A stretch of DNA of 64,000 nucleotides. It comes from Candidatus Tokpelaia hoelldoblerii. GTDB lineage: Bacteria > Pseudomonadota > Alphaproteobacteria > Rhizobiales > Rhizobiaceae. The position numbers and the translations under genes were made by a program. Shown here in pieces: positions 9,834 through 18,243 of this stretch. The DNA lies in NCBI GenBank assembly GCA_002005325.1, contig CP017315.1, forward strand, positions 1,116,001 to 1,180,000. The letters are read 5' to 3'. Within the stretch, counting starts at the first letter, position 1. Every line of letters begins with the position of its first letter. The notes under the pieces were generated by a model. It was not told the origin of the DNA, made no database searches, and saw only the letters and a list, made by a program, of their open reading frames with translations.

Positions 9834-10785
9834 AGACCAGACCGAAGCCCTCGGCGCAGAACTGCGCCGGCTTGACCCTGCCGGCGGCGTGACTGTAGCG
9901 CGCGGCAGTTCCAACCATGCGGCCAGTTATTTTTCCTACCTTGCCATGCAGCGCACCGGCCTGCCGGTCACAGCGCTGCCTCTGTCGCTGACCACCTTGT
10001 TTAACACGCCGTGGAAACTGTCACGCTATTTCGCGCTGGCCATTTCACAATCCGGCAAGAGCACAGACCTTGTCAAAAATTTTGAAGCGCTCAGGCATGG
10101 CGGCACCCATACCATTGCACTGATCAATGCGCCCGATTCACCGCTGGAAGCGGCAAGCCATGAAACCATTGCCCTGCATTCAGGGGCGGAAAAAAGCGTC
10201 GCCGCCACCAAAAGCTATATCACCTCGCTGGCGGCGGCCACACAATTGCTGGCGGCCTGGCTGCAGGACAACACCCTGCAAAATGCGCTGCAAGCCCTGC
10301 CGGATGTGCTGGAAAAAGCCTGCGCCATGAACTGGCAAAAAGCTGTTGATGTGCTTAAGGGTGAGGAAAGAATGTTTGTCATCGGCCGTGGCACCGGTTT
10401 GGCAATCGCGCAGGAAGCGGCGCTTAAATTCAAGGAAACCTGCAACCTGCAGGCTGAAGCTTTCAGCGGTGCGGAAGTGAAACATGGGCCTATGGCGCTG
10501 GTGGGGGAAAATTATCCGGTGCTGATTTTCGCCCCTGCCGGTGCGGAACAGGCGGGCCTGCTGGCGCTGGCGGAAGAATTCCGCGCCCGCAAGGCTAGGG
10601 TGCTGCTTGCCGCTGATGACAGCGTGGCAAACCGCGATCTGGATATTGTCCCGGCCGCTGACAGCGCCCTGTCACCCGTCAGCGCGATACAAAGTTTCTA
10701 TATCATGGTTGAGCAACTGGCACGGGAGCGCGGCCTGCACCCCGATACACCACGTTTTCTCAACAAGGTTACAGATACAGTCTAG
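9763..10785 (+). CDS. nagB-II: Glucosamine-6-phosphate deaminase of the SIS/GlmS-like type (NagB-II)
   Basis: Two SIS (sugar isomerase) domains, resembling the isomerase half of GlmS without the glutaminase domain. Visible motifs are VARGSSNHAA, LAISQSGKSTD and a Glu-rich C-terminal region (LKFKETCNLQAEAFSGAEVKHGP) as in GlmS. Lying between nagA and a PTS gene, it most likely converts glucosamine-6-phosphate to fructose-6-phosphate plus ammonia, the role shown for NagB-II proteins; no classical NagB is present here. The start at 9763 (MATLMYQ) has AGGAG ten bases upstream, although it lies inside the nagA frame. Length is 340 residues. A different aldose-ketose isomerase role such as AgaS is possible but less likely from context. 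Confidence 0.87.
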   Translation: MATLMYQEATSAPQRVAALLQKNKDQTEALGAELRRLDPAGGVTVARGSSNHAASYFSYLAMQRTGLPVTALPLSLTTLFNTPWKLSRYFALAISQSGKSTDLVKNFEALRHGGTHTIALINAPDSPLEAASHETIALHSGAEKSVAATKSYITSLAAATQLLAAWLQDNTLQNALQALPDVLEKACAMNWQKAVDVLKGEERMFVIGRGTGLAIAQEAALKFKETCNLQAEAFSGAEVKHGPMALVGENYPVLIFAPAGAEQAGLLALAEEFRARKARVLLAADDSVANRDLDIVPAADSALSPVSAIQSFYIMVEQLARERGLHPDTPRFLNKVTDTV

Positions 10786-10805
10786 GCAAAAAGGGAGAGA
10801 CTGTC

Positions 10806-13379
10806 ATGGGTTCGCAAATATCCGCAAACTATCCACTTAACGCACCGGTTGACGGCCTTGTTGTTTCCATCCAGAACGTGCCTGATCCGGTTTTCGCTTC
10901 GCAAACACTGGGGTCCGGCATTGCCATTGAACCGCTGGGCGACACATTGTGCGCACCGGCAGACGGGAAAGTTATCCAGTGCGCCGCCACCCGCCATGCG
11001 GTAACGCTTGAACTGGCGCAGGGGGTGGAACTCCTGCTGCATCTGGGGCTCGACACCGTCAACCTCAATGGTGAAGGGCTGACGCTTCTGGTCAGGGAAG
11101 GTGACACAGTCACAGCTGGCACGCCACTTATCCGCTTTGATATTGATACTGTGGCAAGCAAGGCCACAAGTCTGATAACGCCGATTGTTTCAATCGGTGA
11201 AAATCCCTTGCAACTTGTTGCCCGCACCCGCGGGCGCGTCGCCATGGGTGAACCGTTTGCCGAACTGGCGCCGGTTACAGAGAAAGCCGCCGCTGGTGCG
11301 GTACCTGCAAACAGCGCCACAACAACAGTTGAAAAAACTGTCCGCCTCGCGCTGGAAAACGGCCTGCACGCCCGCCCCGCCAGCAAGCTCAAGGCGATTG
11401 GCGACAAATACCATGTGCAGATTCTGCTGCGTCATAAAGACAGGGAAGCACCGGCCAGCCGTATTACCGCCCTGCTTAATCTCGGCCTGATGCATGAGGA
11501 TACGGTAACGCTGGTTGTCAGCGGCGCACAGGCAGAACTTGCAGCGTCTGAAGCCGGAATATTCCTTGAAACCCCGGAAGGTATTGAACCTGTTGCAACG
11601 GTGCAGAAACCGGAAAAGCAACAAGACCTTGCCAAAGGTATTCTGCACGGCGTGGTGGCAAGTCAGGGCTATGCCGTCGGTGTATTGCAACATTTCACCG
11701 CCGCCCTGCCCGATATTGCCGAACAGGGCAAAGGCGCGGAAACGGAAAAAGAACAGTTTCTGCAGGCCATGCGCACCTTGCAAACCCGGCTTGAAAACGC
11801 CGCACAGGCAAGCAGGCACGGCTCACAGGCCGAAATTCTGGCCGCGCACCATGCCCTGCTTGATGATGACGAGCTGATTGTCAATACACTTGTCCGCATT
11901 CAGGCTGGCAAGAGCGCCGCATTCGCGTGGAAAACCACGCTTGACGGGCGCATAGCCACACTTGCCCGCTCGGCAAACCCGCTTATCCGTGAACGCACGG
12001 CAGACCTGCGCGACCTGCAATTGCAGCTTGTCAATCTTCTTCTGGGCGACAAGGCGAAAACGCCGGAAATCAATCCCGCGCTCAAGGATGCAATTGTCGT
12101 GGCGGATGACTTGACCCCTTCGCAGATGATTGCGCTTGCCACCGTCAAGCCGGCCGGTATCTGCCTTGCCGCCGGCGGTGTCACCTCGCATGTCGCCATT
12201 TTATGCCGCAGTGCCGGTATTCCGTGCCTGATGGGGCTTGGCGCGCATATTATTGACAGCACGTTGTTTGACGGCCGCACGGTTATTCTGGATGCAGATA
12301 CCGGCATGCTGGAACTCAAGGCTGATGAAAAGCGCATTATGCAAGCGCAAAAGCATATTGGCGAACAGCACAAAAAACTGGAAAAAGCGCAGGCGGAAGC
12401 CCATAAACCGGCAAAAACCAAAGACGGCGCGCACATTCTTGTCGCCGCCAATATCGCCAGCGGTATCGAGGCGGAAAACGGCTTTGCCCAAGGGGCAGAC
12501 GCTGTCGGCCTGTTCCGCAGTGAATTTCTGTTTCTTGACCGCAATGACGCGCCGTCAGCCCGGGAACAGCAGGCGCAATATCAGGCGGCGATTGACGCCA
12601 TGCAGGGGAAACCCGTGGTTATCCGCACCCTCGACATTGGCGCGGACAAGCAGCTTTCATGGCTGAAAATCAGCGATTGCCCCAATCCGGCGCTCGGTAT
12701 CCGCGGCGTGCGGCTTGTCACCACCAATCCCGAATTGATGGAAACACAGCTCACCGCCCTGTTACAGGTCAAGGCACAAACGCTGAAAGGCGGCAAAAGC
12801 GCTTTGCAGATCATGCTGCCGATGGTCAGCGACCCTGATGATTTTGCCGCCGTGCGCGGAATGATGGACAGGCTTGCCCGCAAGCTGAAGCTGGATAAGG
12901 ACAAGGATTTCGTCATGCCGCAGCTTGGCGCGATGATTGAAGTGCCTTCCGCGGCGCTGATGACAGAAACACTGGCGAAAACCGCGGATTTCTTTTCTAT
13001 CGGCACCAATGACCTGACGCAATACACATTGGCGATGGACAGGGAGGAAAGCAAACTCGGGGCGCGGCTTGATGTGCTGCATCCGGCTGTCCTGCGCCTG
13101 ATTGCCTTTTGCTGTGAAGGCGCTGCCAGGCACAAACGCCCTGTGGCGGTTTGCGGCGCGGCGGCAGGCGATGAAATTGCCGGGCTGGCACTTGCCGCAC
13201 TTGGCGTTGATGAATTGTCGATGGAACCGCAGCGCATTGCCGCCACCAAGGAACGCCTGCGCAAAACTGATCTGAGGGCATTGCGCAAACAGGTTGATAA
13301 AGCCTTGTTACTTGACAATGGTGCGCAAGTGCGCGCCGCACTTGGCGCATGGCTTAAAACGCACAGAATATGGGAATAA
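10806..13379 (+). CDS. nagF: PTS multiphosphoryl transfer protein EIIA(Glc)-HPr-EI
   Basis: One 857-residue polypeptide holds the whole soluble phosphorelay. Domains in order: EIIA of glucose type (about 10-160, active His in LLLHLGLDTV), HPr (about 178-260, active His in GLHARPAS) and enzyme I (about 280-850, phospho-His in GGVTSHVAIL, then PEP-site motifs such as GLFRSEFLF and the GTNDLTQY block). It takes phosphate from PEP and passes it to the EIIB domain of NagE. The symbol follows the name used for this fusion in GlcNAc operons. A ribosome binding site (AAGGGAG) precedes the ATG. The operon therefore has a dedicated relay that need not rely on the general nitrogen PTS. Confidence 0.94.
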   Translation: MGSQISANYPLNAPVDGLVVSIQNVPDPVFASQTLGSGIAIEPLGDTLCAPADGKVIQCAATRHAVTLELAQGVELLLHLGLDTVNLNGEGLTLLVREGDTVTAGTPLIRFDIDTVASKATSLITPIVSIGENPLQLVARTRGRVAMGEPFAELAPVTEKAAAGAVPANSATTTVEKTVRLALENGLHARPASKLKAIGDKYHVQILLRHKDREAPASRITALLNLGLMHEDTVTLVVSGAQAELAASEAGIFLETPEGIEPVATVQKPEKQQDLAKGILHGVVASQGYAVGVLQHFTAALPDIAEQGKGAETEKEQFLQAMRTLQTRLENAAQASRHGSQAEILAAHHALLDDDELIVNTLVRIQAGKSAAFAWKTTLDGRIATLARSANPLIRERTADLRDLQLQLVNLLLGDKAKTPEINPALKDAIVVADDLTPSQMIALATVKPAGICLAAGGVTSHVAILCRSAGIPCLMGLGAHIIDSTLFDGRTVILDADTGMLELKADEKRIMQAQKHIGEQHKKLEKAQAEAHKPAKTKDGAHILVAANIASGIEAENGFAQGADAVGLFRSEFLFLDRNDAPSAREQQAQYQAAIDAMQGKPVVIRTLDIGADKQLSWLKISDCPNPALGIRGVRLVTTNPELMETQLTALLQVKAQTLKGGKSALQIMLPMVSDPDDFAAVRGMMDRLARKLKLDKDKDFVMPQLGAMIEVPSAALMTETLAKTADFFSIGTNDLTQYTLAMDREESKLGARLDVLHPAVLRLIAFCCEGAARHKRPVAVCGAAAGDEIAGLALAALGVDELSMEPQRIAATKERLRKTDLRALRKQVDKALLLDNGAQVRAALGAWLKTHRIWE

Positions 13380-13384
13380 ACGTG

Positions 13385-13425
13385 CGCGGAGGGCAGAACA
13401 GCCCTTCCGCGTTTTCACTTTTTTA
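13385..13425 (+). terminator. Hairpin plus T-rich tail between the PTS fusion gene and nagE
   Basis: A stem CGCGGAGGGC / GCCCTTCCGCG (one bulged T) with a 6-base loop is followed by GTTTTCACTTTTTT. It looks like an intrinsic terminator but lies inside the operon, 30 bases before the nagE ribosome binding site. It may act as a partial terminator that lowers nagE relative to the upstream genes, or may protect the 3' end of the upstream message. Confidence 0.6.
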
Positions 13426-13456
13426 CTGAGGCTTTTGGTACCGGGAGGTAAACACG

Positions 13457-15184
13457 ATGAAAAACCTCAACATTATGAATGCACTGCAACTGCTCGGGCG
13501 TTCGCTCATGCTGCCGATTGCTGTATTGCCGGTGGCGGGTATTCTGCTGCGCGTTGGCGCGGGGGATCTTCTGAACATTCCGGCTATTTCAGCCGCCGGG
13601 GGAGCAATTTTTGACAATCTGGCGCTGATTTTTGCGATTGGTATCGCCGTTGGCCTTGCAAGGGATAACCACGGTGCTGCCGCCCTTGCCGGTGCGACAG
13701 CTTTCCTGATTTTGAGCGGCACGCTCAAGACACTTGACCCGGAAATCAATATGGGGGTGCTGGGAGGTATTATCAGCGGTATTATGGCCGGTGTTTACTA
13801 TAACCGGTTCAAGGATATCAAACTGCCGGAATATCTGGCATTTTTCGGCGGGCGGCGTTTTGTGCCGATTATCTCCGGCGCAACGGCATTGCTTCTCGGA
13901 TTTATCTTTTTCTATATCTGGCCTCCTATTCAGGACGGGCTTAAACAGATCGGCAATATGATCATTGCCTCGGGCAGTATCGGCCTATTCTTCTATGGTG
14001 TGCTGAACCGCCTGTTGATTGTCACCGGCCTGCACCATGTCATCAACAATCTGGTGTGGTTCCAGTTCGGTGACTTCACAGACAGTGCAGGCAAAATTGT
14101 CCATGGTGATCTGTGGCGCTTTTTTGCCGGCGACAAGAGTGCCGGCGCATTCATGGCCGGTATGTTCCCGCCCATCATGTTCGGGCTGCCGGCGGTAGCG
14201 CTTGCCATGTATCGCTGTGCCAGGCCGGAACGCCGCCATCTGGTCGGCGGCATGCTGCTTTCACTGGCGCTCACCGCTTTCCTTACCGGTATCACAGAAC
14301 CGATTGAATTTGCCTTCATGTTCCTCGCACCGGTGCTTTACGCGGTTCACGCCGTGCTTACCGGTATTTCCATGGTGGTGATGAACCTGCTTGGTATCAA
14401 ACTCGGTTTTACCTTCTCCGCCGGGGCGTTTGACTATGTGTTGTCTTACGGCATTTCAACCAATCCCTGGCTGCTTATTCCGGTCGGTCTGGTTTATTTC
14501 GCAGTTTATTACTTCATCTTCAGCTGGGCTATCCGCCGGTTTGACCTCAAGGTTATCGGCCGTGAGGATGAACAGGCAGGAGCTGCCGCACCGGCTGCAA
14601 CCGCCACCAGCGGCAGCGAAGCAGGCCGGGAGTTTGTTCTGGCTCTTGGCGGCGCGGATAACCTGCCCTCTATCGGCGCCTGCACCACACGGTTGCGGCT
14701 TGTCGTCAAAGACCAGAACAGGATTGATGAGGCAAAGCTGAAAGCACTGGGCGCTATGGCCGTGATGAAATTGCGCGACGGCAATGTGCAGGTTATTCTT
14801 GGCCCCATTGCTGACAACACCGCACAGGATATGCGCAATTATGTCAGTTCAGGGGCCGACACCGGCAGCGACAGCAGACAAACTGCGCCCGTCAGCACAA
14901 GCGCCCCAATGGCCGCAACGGCAGACTCTGCTGTCGATCTGCTAAGCGCTGATATGCTGGCAAACTGGCTCAAAGCGCTTGGCGGGCAGGAAAACCTGCA
15001 GGAGGCACGCGCTATTGCCACAACACGGCTGCGCTTGCAGCTTGCCAATGATCAGGCGCTGGATATCAATGCGCTGAGCAATCTCGGCGCACAGGCGGTT
15101 GAACCGCTGGGCAACGGGCTGGTGCACCTGATCTTCGGATCAGATACTCTGCCGCGCGCTTTGGCAACGCAATTGTCAGAATAA
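13457..15184 (+). CDS. nagE: N-acetylglucosamine-specific PTS permease NagE (EIIC-EIIB plus degenerate second EIIB)
   Basis: Imports and phosphorylates N-acetylglucosamine. The EIIC domain (about residues 1-365) has many hydrophobic segments and the conserved GITEPIEF motif. A first EIIB domain (about 390-470) has the phosphorylated cysteine in GACTTRLRL (Cys409). After a Ser/Thr/Ala-rich linker, a second EIIB-like domain (about 495-570) keeps the fold signature but reads AIATTRLRL, with Ala521 in place of the cysteine, so it cannot carry phosphate the normal way. No EIIA domain is present; that is supplied by the upstream fusion. A strong ribosome binding site (GGGAGGT) precedes the ATG. It ends the nag operon and is followed by strong palindromes. 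Confidence 0.93.
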   Translation: MKNLNIMNALQLLGRSLMLPIAVLPVAGILLRVGAGDLLNIPAISAAGGAIFDNLALIFAIGIAVGLARDNHGAAALAGATAFLILSGTLKTLDPEINMGVLGGIISGIMAGVYYNRFKDIKLPEYLAFFGGRRFVPIISGATALLLGFIFFYIWPPIQDGLKQIGNMIIASGSIGLFFYGVLNRLLIVTGLHHVINNLVWFQFGDFTDSAGKIVHGDLWRFFAGDKSAGAFMAGMFPPIMFGLPAVALAMYRCARPERRHLVGGMLLSLALTAFLTGITEPIEFAFMFLAPVLYAVHAVLTGISMVVMNLLGIKLGFTFSAGAFDYVLSYGISTNPWLLIPVGLVYFAVYYFIFSWAIRRFDLKVIGREDEQAGAAAPAATATSGSEAGREFVLALGGADNLPSIGACTTRLRLVVKDQNRIDEAKLKALGAMAVMKLRDGNVQVILGPIADNTAQDMRNYVSSGADTGSDSRQTAPVSTSAPMAATADSAVDLLSADMLANWLKALGGQENLQEARAIATTRLRLQLANDQALDINALSNLGAQAVEPLGNGLVHLIFGSDTLPRALATQLSE

Positions 15185-15189
15185 AAACC

Positions 15190-15223
15190 TTATCCGCTGT
15201 GATTTTAAAATCACGGCGGATAA
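15190..15223. terminator. Near-perfect 34-base palindrome just after nagE
   Basis: TTATCCGC, then TG, then TGATTTT meets its mirror AAAATCA, CG, GCGGATAA. Every base pairs apart from one T-G wobble, and there is no spacer between the arms. It starts 6 bases after the nagE stop. It probably acts as a transcription end or 3' barrier, though it has no clean T-run; as DNA it could also extrude as a cruciform. Confidence 0.55.
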
Positions 15224-15232
15224 TACACAAGG

Positions 15233-15280
15233 ATAAGGCCATTGTAACTGTCTGCTTTGACAAACCCGCAATGGCCTTAT
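15233..15280. terminator. Second inverted repeat after nagE (12-base arms)
   Basis: ATAAGGCCATTG at 15233-15244 is mirrored exactly by CAATGGCCTTAT at 15269-15280, with a 24-base loop. It lies in the 121-base gap between the convergent nagE and the hypothetical gene at 15306, so it is probably part of a two-way transcription stop. The tail after the stem is only weakly T-rich. Confidence 0.45.
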
Positions 15281-15305
15281 CTGTTAATCCCGTATGACAG
15301 GTCGG

Positions 15306-15734
15306 TCAGTACGTTTCACCGCCCTTTTGTTTGCGGAGCAGATTATTGATAAAACGCAGCCGTACGCGCAATATTTGTGAAATTTGCAGCGGTGTCACGC
15401 CTCTTTCTGCCAGTTCAAGAATAAACCGGTCACGCAGATGTTTCAGCTCATTATTATGGGAATCTTCCTTTTCATCATCATCAGCCGGATTATTTTCTTC
15501 CTCAAGATCAGCAATGCTTACATTCTCTGCATTTGTATCTTTGGTAATCTGTACAGTTATTGTTGCTTTTTGCTTTACACTCTGGGCAAGGAAACCACCC
15601 ATTAAAGCACCAAGCATAGCAGTATCCATCAGACCGGCTTTGTTTGTCGCAAACAAATCATTCATGGCTTTTCCTTTAAAGTTCAACTTTTCAAGAAAAG
15701 CAGCAAAACCATTTTCATATTCAGTATTTATCAT
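15306..15734 (-). CDS. Hypothetical protein with possible C-terminal helix-turn-helix
   Basis: I do not recognise this 142-residue protein. It has a short Gly/Ala/Met-rich stretch (about residues 35-52, MLGALMGGFLAQ), an acidic middle (about 75-95, ADLEEENNPADDDEKED), and a basic C-terminal part whose GVTPLQISQILRVRLRFINNLL segment has the spacing of a helix-turn-helix. The start codon is preceded by a GAGAG ribosome binding site. It lies at the edge of the AT-rich patch, convergent with nagE. No function can be assigned; a DNA-binding or phage/mobile origin is possible but unproven. Confidence 0.6.
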   Translation of the reverse strand: MINTEYENGFAAFLEKLNFKGKAMNDLFATNKAGLMDTAMLGALMGGFLAQSVKQKATITVQITKDTNAENVSIADLEEENNPADDDEKEDSHNNELKHLRDRFILELAERGVTPLQISQILRVRLRFINNLLRKQKGGETY

Positions 15735-16103
15735 ATTTCTCTCTGAACTTAAAATTCAAAATAAGGCGTTTCGTTTAAATTTACTATCAAAACAAAATAC
15801 GATAATCAATAACTACAAAGTTTAAATTTAAAAAAATCATTAAAATTCAACCATTAGCTTTAAAATACTTGTATTTTATATAACGACTGAACTTTAAAAA
15901 CATTCGAAGTAACCTAAACTATTTTAATAAAGAAACACTTTTCGGATTATATTGATAATGATGAATGTCTTCTGAAAAGAAGGCGTCGAAAAAAGACAAA
16001 GCCAATAATTTTCAAAATATCCGATCCTCTGGAATAAATGACTTATTGAAATAAATTGATAGGAACATAAATTAATAATAACTCTATTCAGAAGGTAACT
16101 CTG
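15735..16103. other. AT-rich intergenic stretch without a convincing gene
   Basis: 369 bases of very low GC; one full line (15781-15840) has 10 G or C out of 60. It lies between the divergent hypothetical gene and the NERD gene, so it must hold both promoters, but the whole stretch is so AT-rich that no single -10/-35 pair stands out. No RNA gene, repeat or credible small ORF was seen. Confidence 0.6.
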
Positions 16104-16796
16104 ATGCCAATAATTATTTTTTGTATTATAAGCATTTTTTTTATTTTTCTTATCATCTGGGGAAATAGAAATAAAATTTTCCTTGAAAAGATAACTGAAA
16201 TTCATAGAGGTACAGAAGCAGAAAGAGATTTAATATTGGAGCTTGTGAAAGCCGGATTTTCAGAAAAAGAAATCTTTCATGACTTATATATTAAACGGTT
16301 TAACGGTACTTTTTCACAAGTTGATCTGGTTGTGCTTACAGAAGTAGGAATTCTCGTCTTTGAAGTAAAAGATTATAGTGGCTGGATTTTTGGAAATGGC
16401 AGAAACCAGCAATGGACGCAAGTTTTGGCCTATGGCAAGGAGAAATACCGTTTTTATAATCCTATCAAACAAAACTATAGCCATATTGTGGAATTGCATA
16501 AGAAAATTGGGAATTTTTCAAAAGTGCCAGTTTATTCAATTGTAGTATTTTATGGTGATTGTGAATTAAAGGATATAAATTTTATCCCGGAAAGAAATTT
16601 TGTAACAAAATCTGAAAGAGTTATGGAGGTTATCAGCCATATTATAAATAGTAATAATACTGTTGATTATAATGATAAAAGCAAGGTTATAGAAATACTG
16701 GAAGACTGCGTAAAAAATGGTGAAAATATAGAAACACAAATTCAGCATATTGAAAATATCAAACATATGTTTGATGAAGACAGGGTTTTTAGATAG
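16104..16796 (+). CDS. Membrane-anchored NERD-domain (nuclease-related) protein
   Basis: A single N-terminal hydrophobic segment (residues 2-20) is followed by a nuclease-related domain. The NERD pattern is visible: GTEAERDLI near residue 36, FSQVDLVVLTEVGILVFEVKDYSGWIFG at about 70-97 (Asp and the E-x-K pair as in restriction-endonuclease-like folds), then W and the NPIKQN block. The C-terminal 80 residues are Asn/Ile/Glu-rich and not recognised. NERD proteins are thought to be nucleases or DNA-processing factors, often plasmid- or defence-associated. Composition is far more AT-rich than the rest of the window, suggesting recent acquisition. It lies about 120 bases from tRNA-Ser. Function is inferred from the domain only. 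Confidence 0.82.
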   Translation: MPIIIFCIISIFFIFLIIWGNRNKIFLEKITEIHRGTEAERDLILELVKAGFSEKEIFHDLYIKRFNGTFSQVDLVVLTEVGILVFEVKDYSGWIFGNGRNQQWTQVLAYGKEKYRFYNPIKQNYSHIVELHKKIGNFSKVPVYSIVVFYGDCELKDINFIPERNFVTKSERVMEVISHIINSNNTVDYNDKSKVIEILEDCVKNGENIETQIQHIENIKHMFDEDRVFR

Positions 16797-16916
16797 TATT
16801 ATCATAACTTTTATCTCTAGGCAGGCGTTACTCGTCTAAATAGGCCGTATGGAGATAAAAGGGCATATACTATTCGGGTGCAAAAAAACAGGAAATTCTA
16901 AATATCAATACCTTGC

Positions 16917-17006
16917 TGGCGGAGGGGGTGGGATTCGAACCCACGGTACAGTCTCCTGCACGCCGGTTTTCAAGACCGGTGCCTTAAACCGCTCGGCCAC
17001 CCCTCC
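16917..17006 (-). tRNA. tRNA-Ser (anticodon TGA)
   Basis: Reading the minus strand: acceptor GGAGGGG pairs with CCCCTCC, the D-arm is GCCGAGCGG, the anticodon loop is CTTGAAA with TGA in the middle, the long variable arm is typical of serine tRNAs, and the T-loop is GGGTTCGAATCCC. The CCA end is encoded (16917-16919). Length is 90 bases. The 3' end faces the AT-rich NERD patch. Confidence 0.97.
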
Positions 17007-17087
17007 GTATATTTACGCACCTCACAGGTGGTTCAGCAGGTGCCGCTTTCGTCTTTACAGAATTTCAGCCCAAAATCAACCGCCAAT

Positions 17088-18071
17088 TTAGGCTACCCTG
17101 CTATTTTCTTGCCTGCGGGCAAAAATTTTCTCAAGCAAGGCTTTGACAACAGGAATATCTGTTGCTGTCACCAGCGCCGTGCGTTCTTCTGCCGTGTAAC
17201 GCCCGGCGCAATGACGCTGCAAATACCAGTCAAGATGTTTGCGCGCATGGCGCATACCGGTATGTTCGCCATAGTACTCAAGCATCGCTTCATAATGGGC
17301 AAGGATATAGGCAGACAGATCACATGGCAGCGCATGACCGGCAATTTCCCCCGCCGCCCATGGGCGGCCATAGCTGGCACGGCCGATCATCACCGCGTCC
17401 GCGCCGGAAATATCCATGGCACGCACCGCATCTTCACGGCTTTTTATATCACCATTGACAACAAGCGGAACCGATATCGCTTCACGCACAGCGCGCACCG
17501 CCTGCCAGTCCGCCTTTCCGGTATAAAGCTGCATCCGGGTACGGCCATGCACGGTGATCATCTTTACGCCCGCCTGTTCGGCCTGCCACGCCAGTGCGGG
17601 CGCATTCTGCATTGTCTCATCCCAGCCAAGGCGCATTTTCAGCGTAACCGGTACAGGCACAGCTTTGACCACCGCCTCAATGAGGGACAGCGCATGGGGC
17701 ACATCACGCATCAACGCTGCCCCGGACAAGCCACCGATGACCTTTTTAGCAGGACAGCCCATATTGATATCGACAACATCCGCCCCTTCATCCACCGCTA
17801 TGCGGGCGGCCTGCGCCATCCAGTCTGCCCGGCAACCGGCAAGCTGCACCACGCAAGGGCCGGTTGCCTCATGCTTTAACCGGCGCAGACTTGCTTTATG
17901 ACCGTTTCCAAGCTCACCGCTTGCCACCATTTCCGAAACGACCATGCCCGCGCCTGCCTGCCATGCCCGTTGCCGGAATGGCAAATCAGAAACGCCTGAC
18001 ATCGGAGCGGCAAAAATACGGTTGCGTATCGTCACCCCATCAAGTTTCAAGGGTCGGTTTAATCGGTTCAA
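17088..18071 (-). CDS. dusB: tRNA-dihydrouridine synthase DusB (NifR3 family)
   Basis: FMN-dependent reduction of specific uridines in tRNA. The motifs APMSGVSDLPFR near residue 22, VQLAGCRADWM, the catalytic-Cys block DINMGCPAKKV near residue 98, TVHGRTR near 175, NGDIKS near 205 and GRASYGRPW near 225 match DusB. The start appears to be TTG at 18071; no ATG in this frame lies upstream, and the family N-terminus begins here. In many rhizobia this gene (nifR3) leads the ntrBC operon, but here it is alone, followed by tRNA-Ser. A small palindrome (17018-17030) lies between it and the tRNA. Confidence 0.93.
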   Translation of the reverse strand: MNRLNRPLKLDGVTIRNRIFAAPMSGVSDLPFRQRAWQAGAGMVVSEMVASGELGNGHKASLRRLKHEATGPCVVQLAGCRADWMAQAARIAVDEGADVVDINMGCPAKKVIGGLSGAALMRDVPHALSLIEAVVKAVPVPVTLKMRLGWDETMQNAPALAWQAEQAGVKMITVHGRTRMQLYTGKADWQAVRAVREAISVPLVVNGDIKSREDAVRAMDISGADAVMIGRASYGRPWAAGEIAGHALPCDLSAYILAHYEAMLEYYGEHTGMRHARKHLDWYLQRHCAGRYTAEERTALVTATDIPVVKALLEKIFARRQENSRVA

Positions 18072-18164
18072 AAATTTTCTGCCTTTTCATATATCATTAT
18101 GAATAATAACCATTTTACATCAGGTTCAACAAGAGGCACAGCCCGTCAGCGCTAAAATTTCAGC

Positions 18165-18180
18165 GTATTTTTGAAAATAC
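18165..18180. repeat. Small palindrome upstream of gst
   Basis: GTATTTT and AAAATAC separated by TG, 63 bases before the gst start in the dusB-gst divergent gap. It is placed where a dyad operator or promoter element could lie; no regulator can be named. Confidence 0.3.
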
Positions 18181-18243
18181 CTCTTTACCATTTTCAGATT
18201 ACTGATAGCTTTGAAGAAGCTTCATTGAAAGGAGAAAGCAGTC

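Noticed and set aside
15924..16205. Small minus-strand frame in the AT-rich patch (93 codons)
   Set aside because: It overlaps the start of the NERD gene and is Asn/Tyr/Ile-rich, as expected from random AT-rich DNA.
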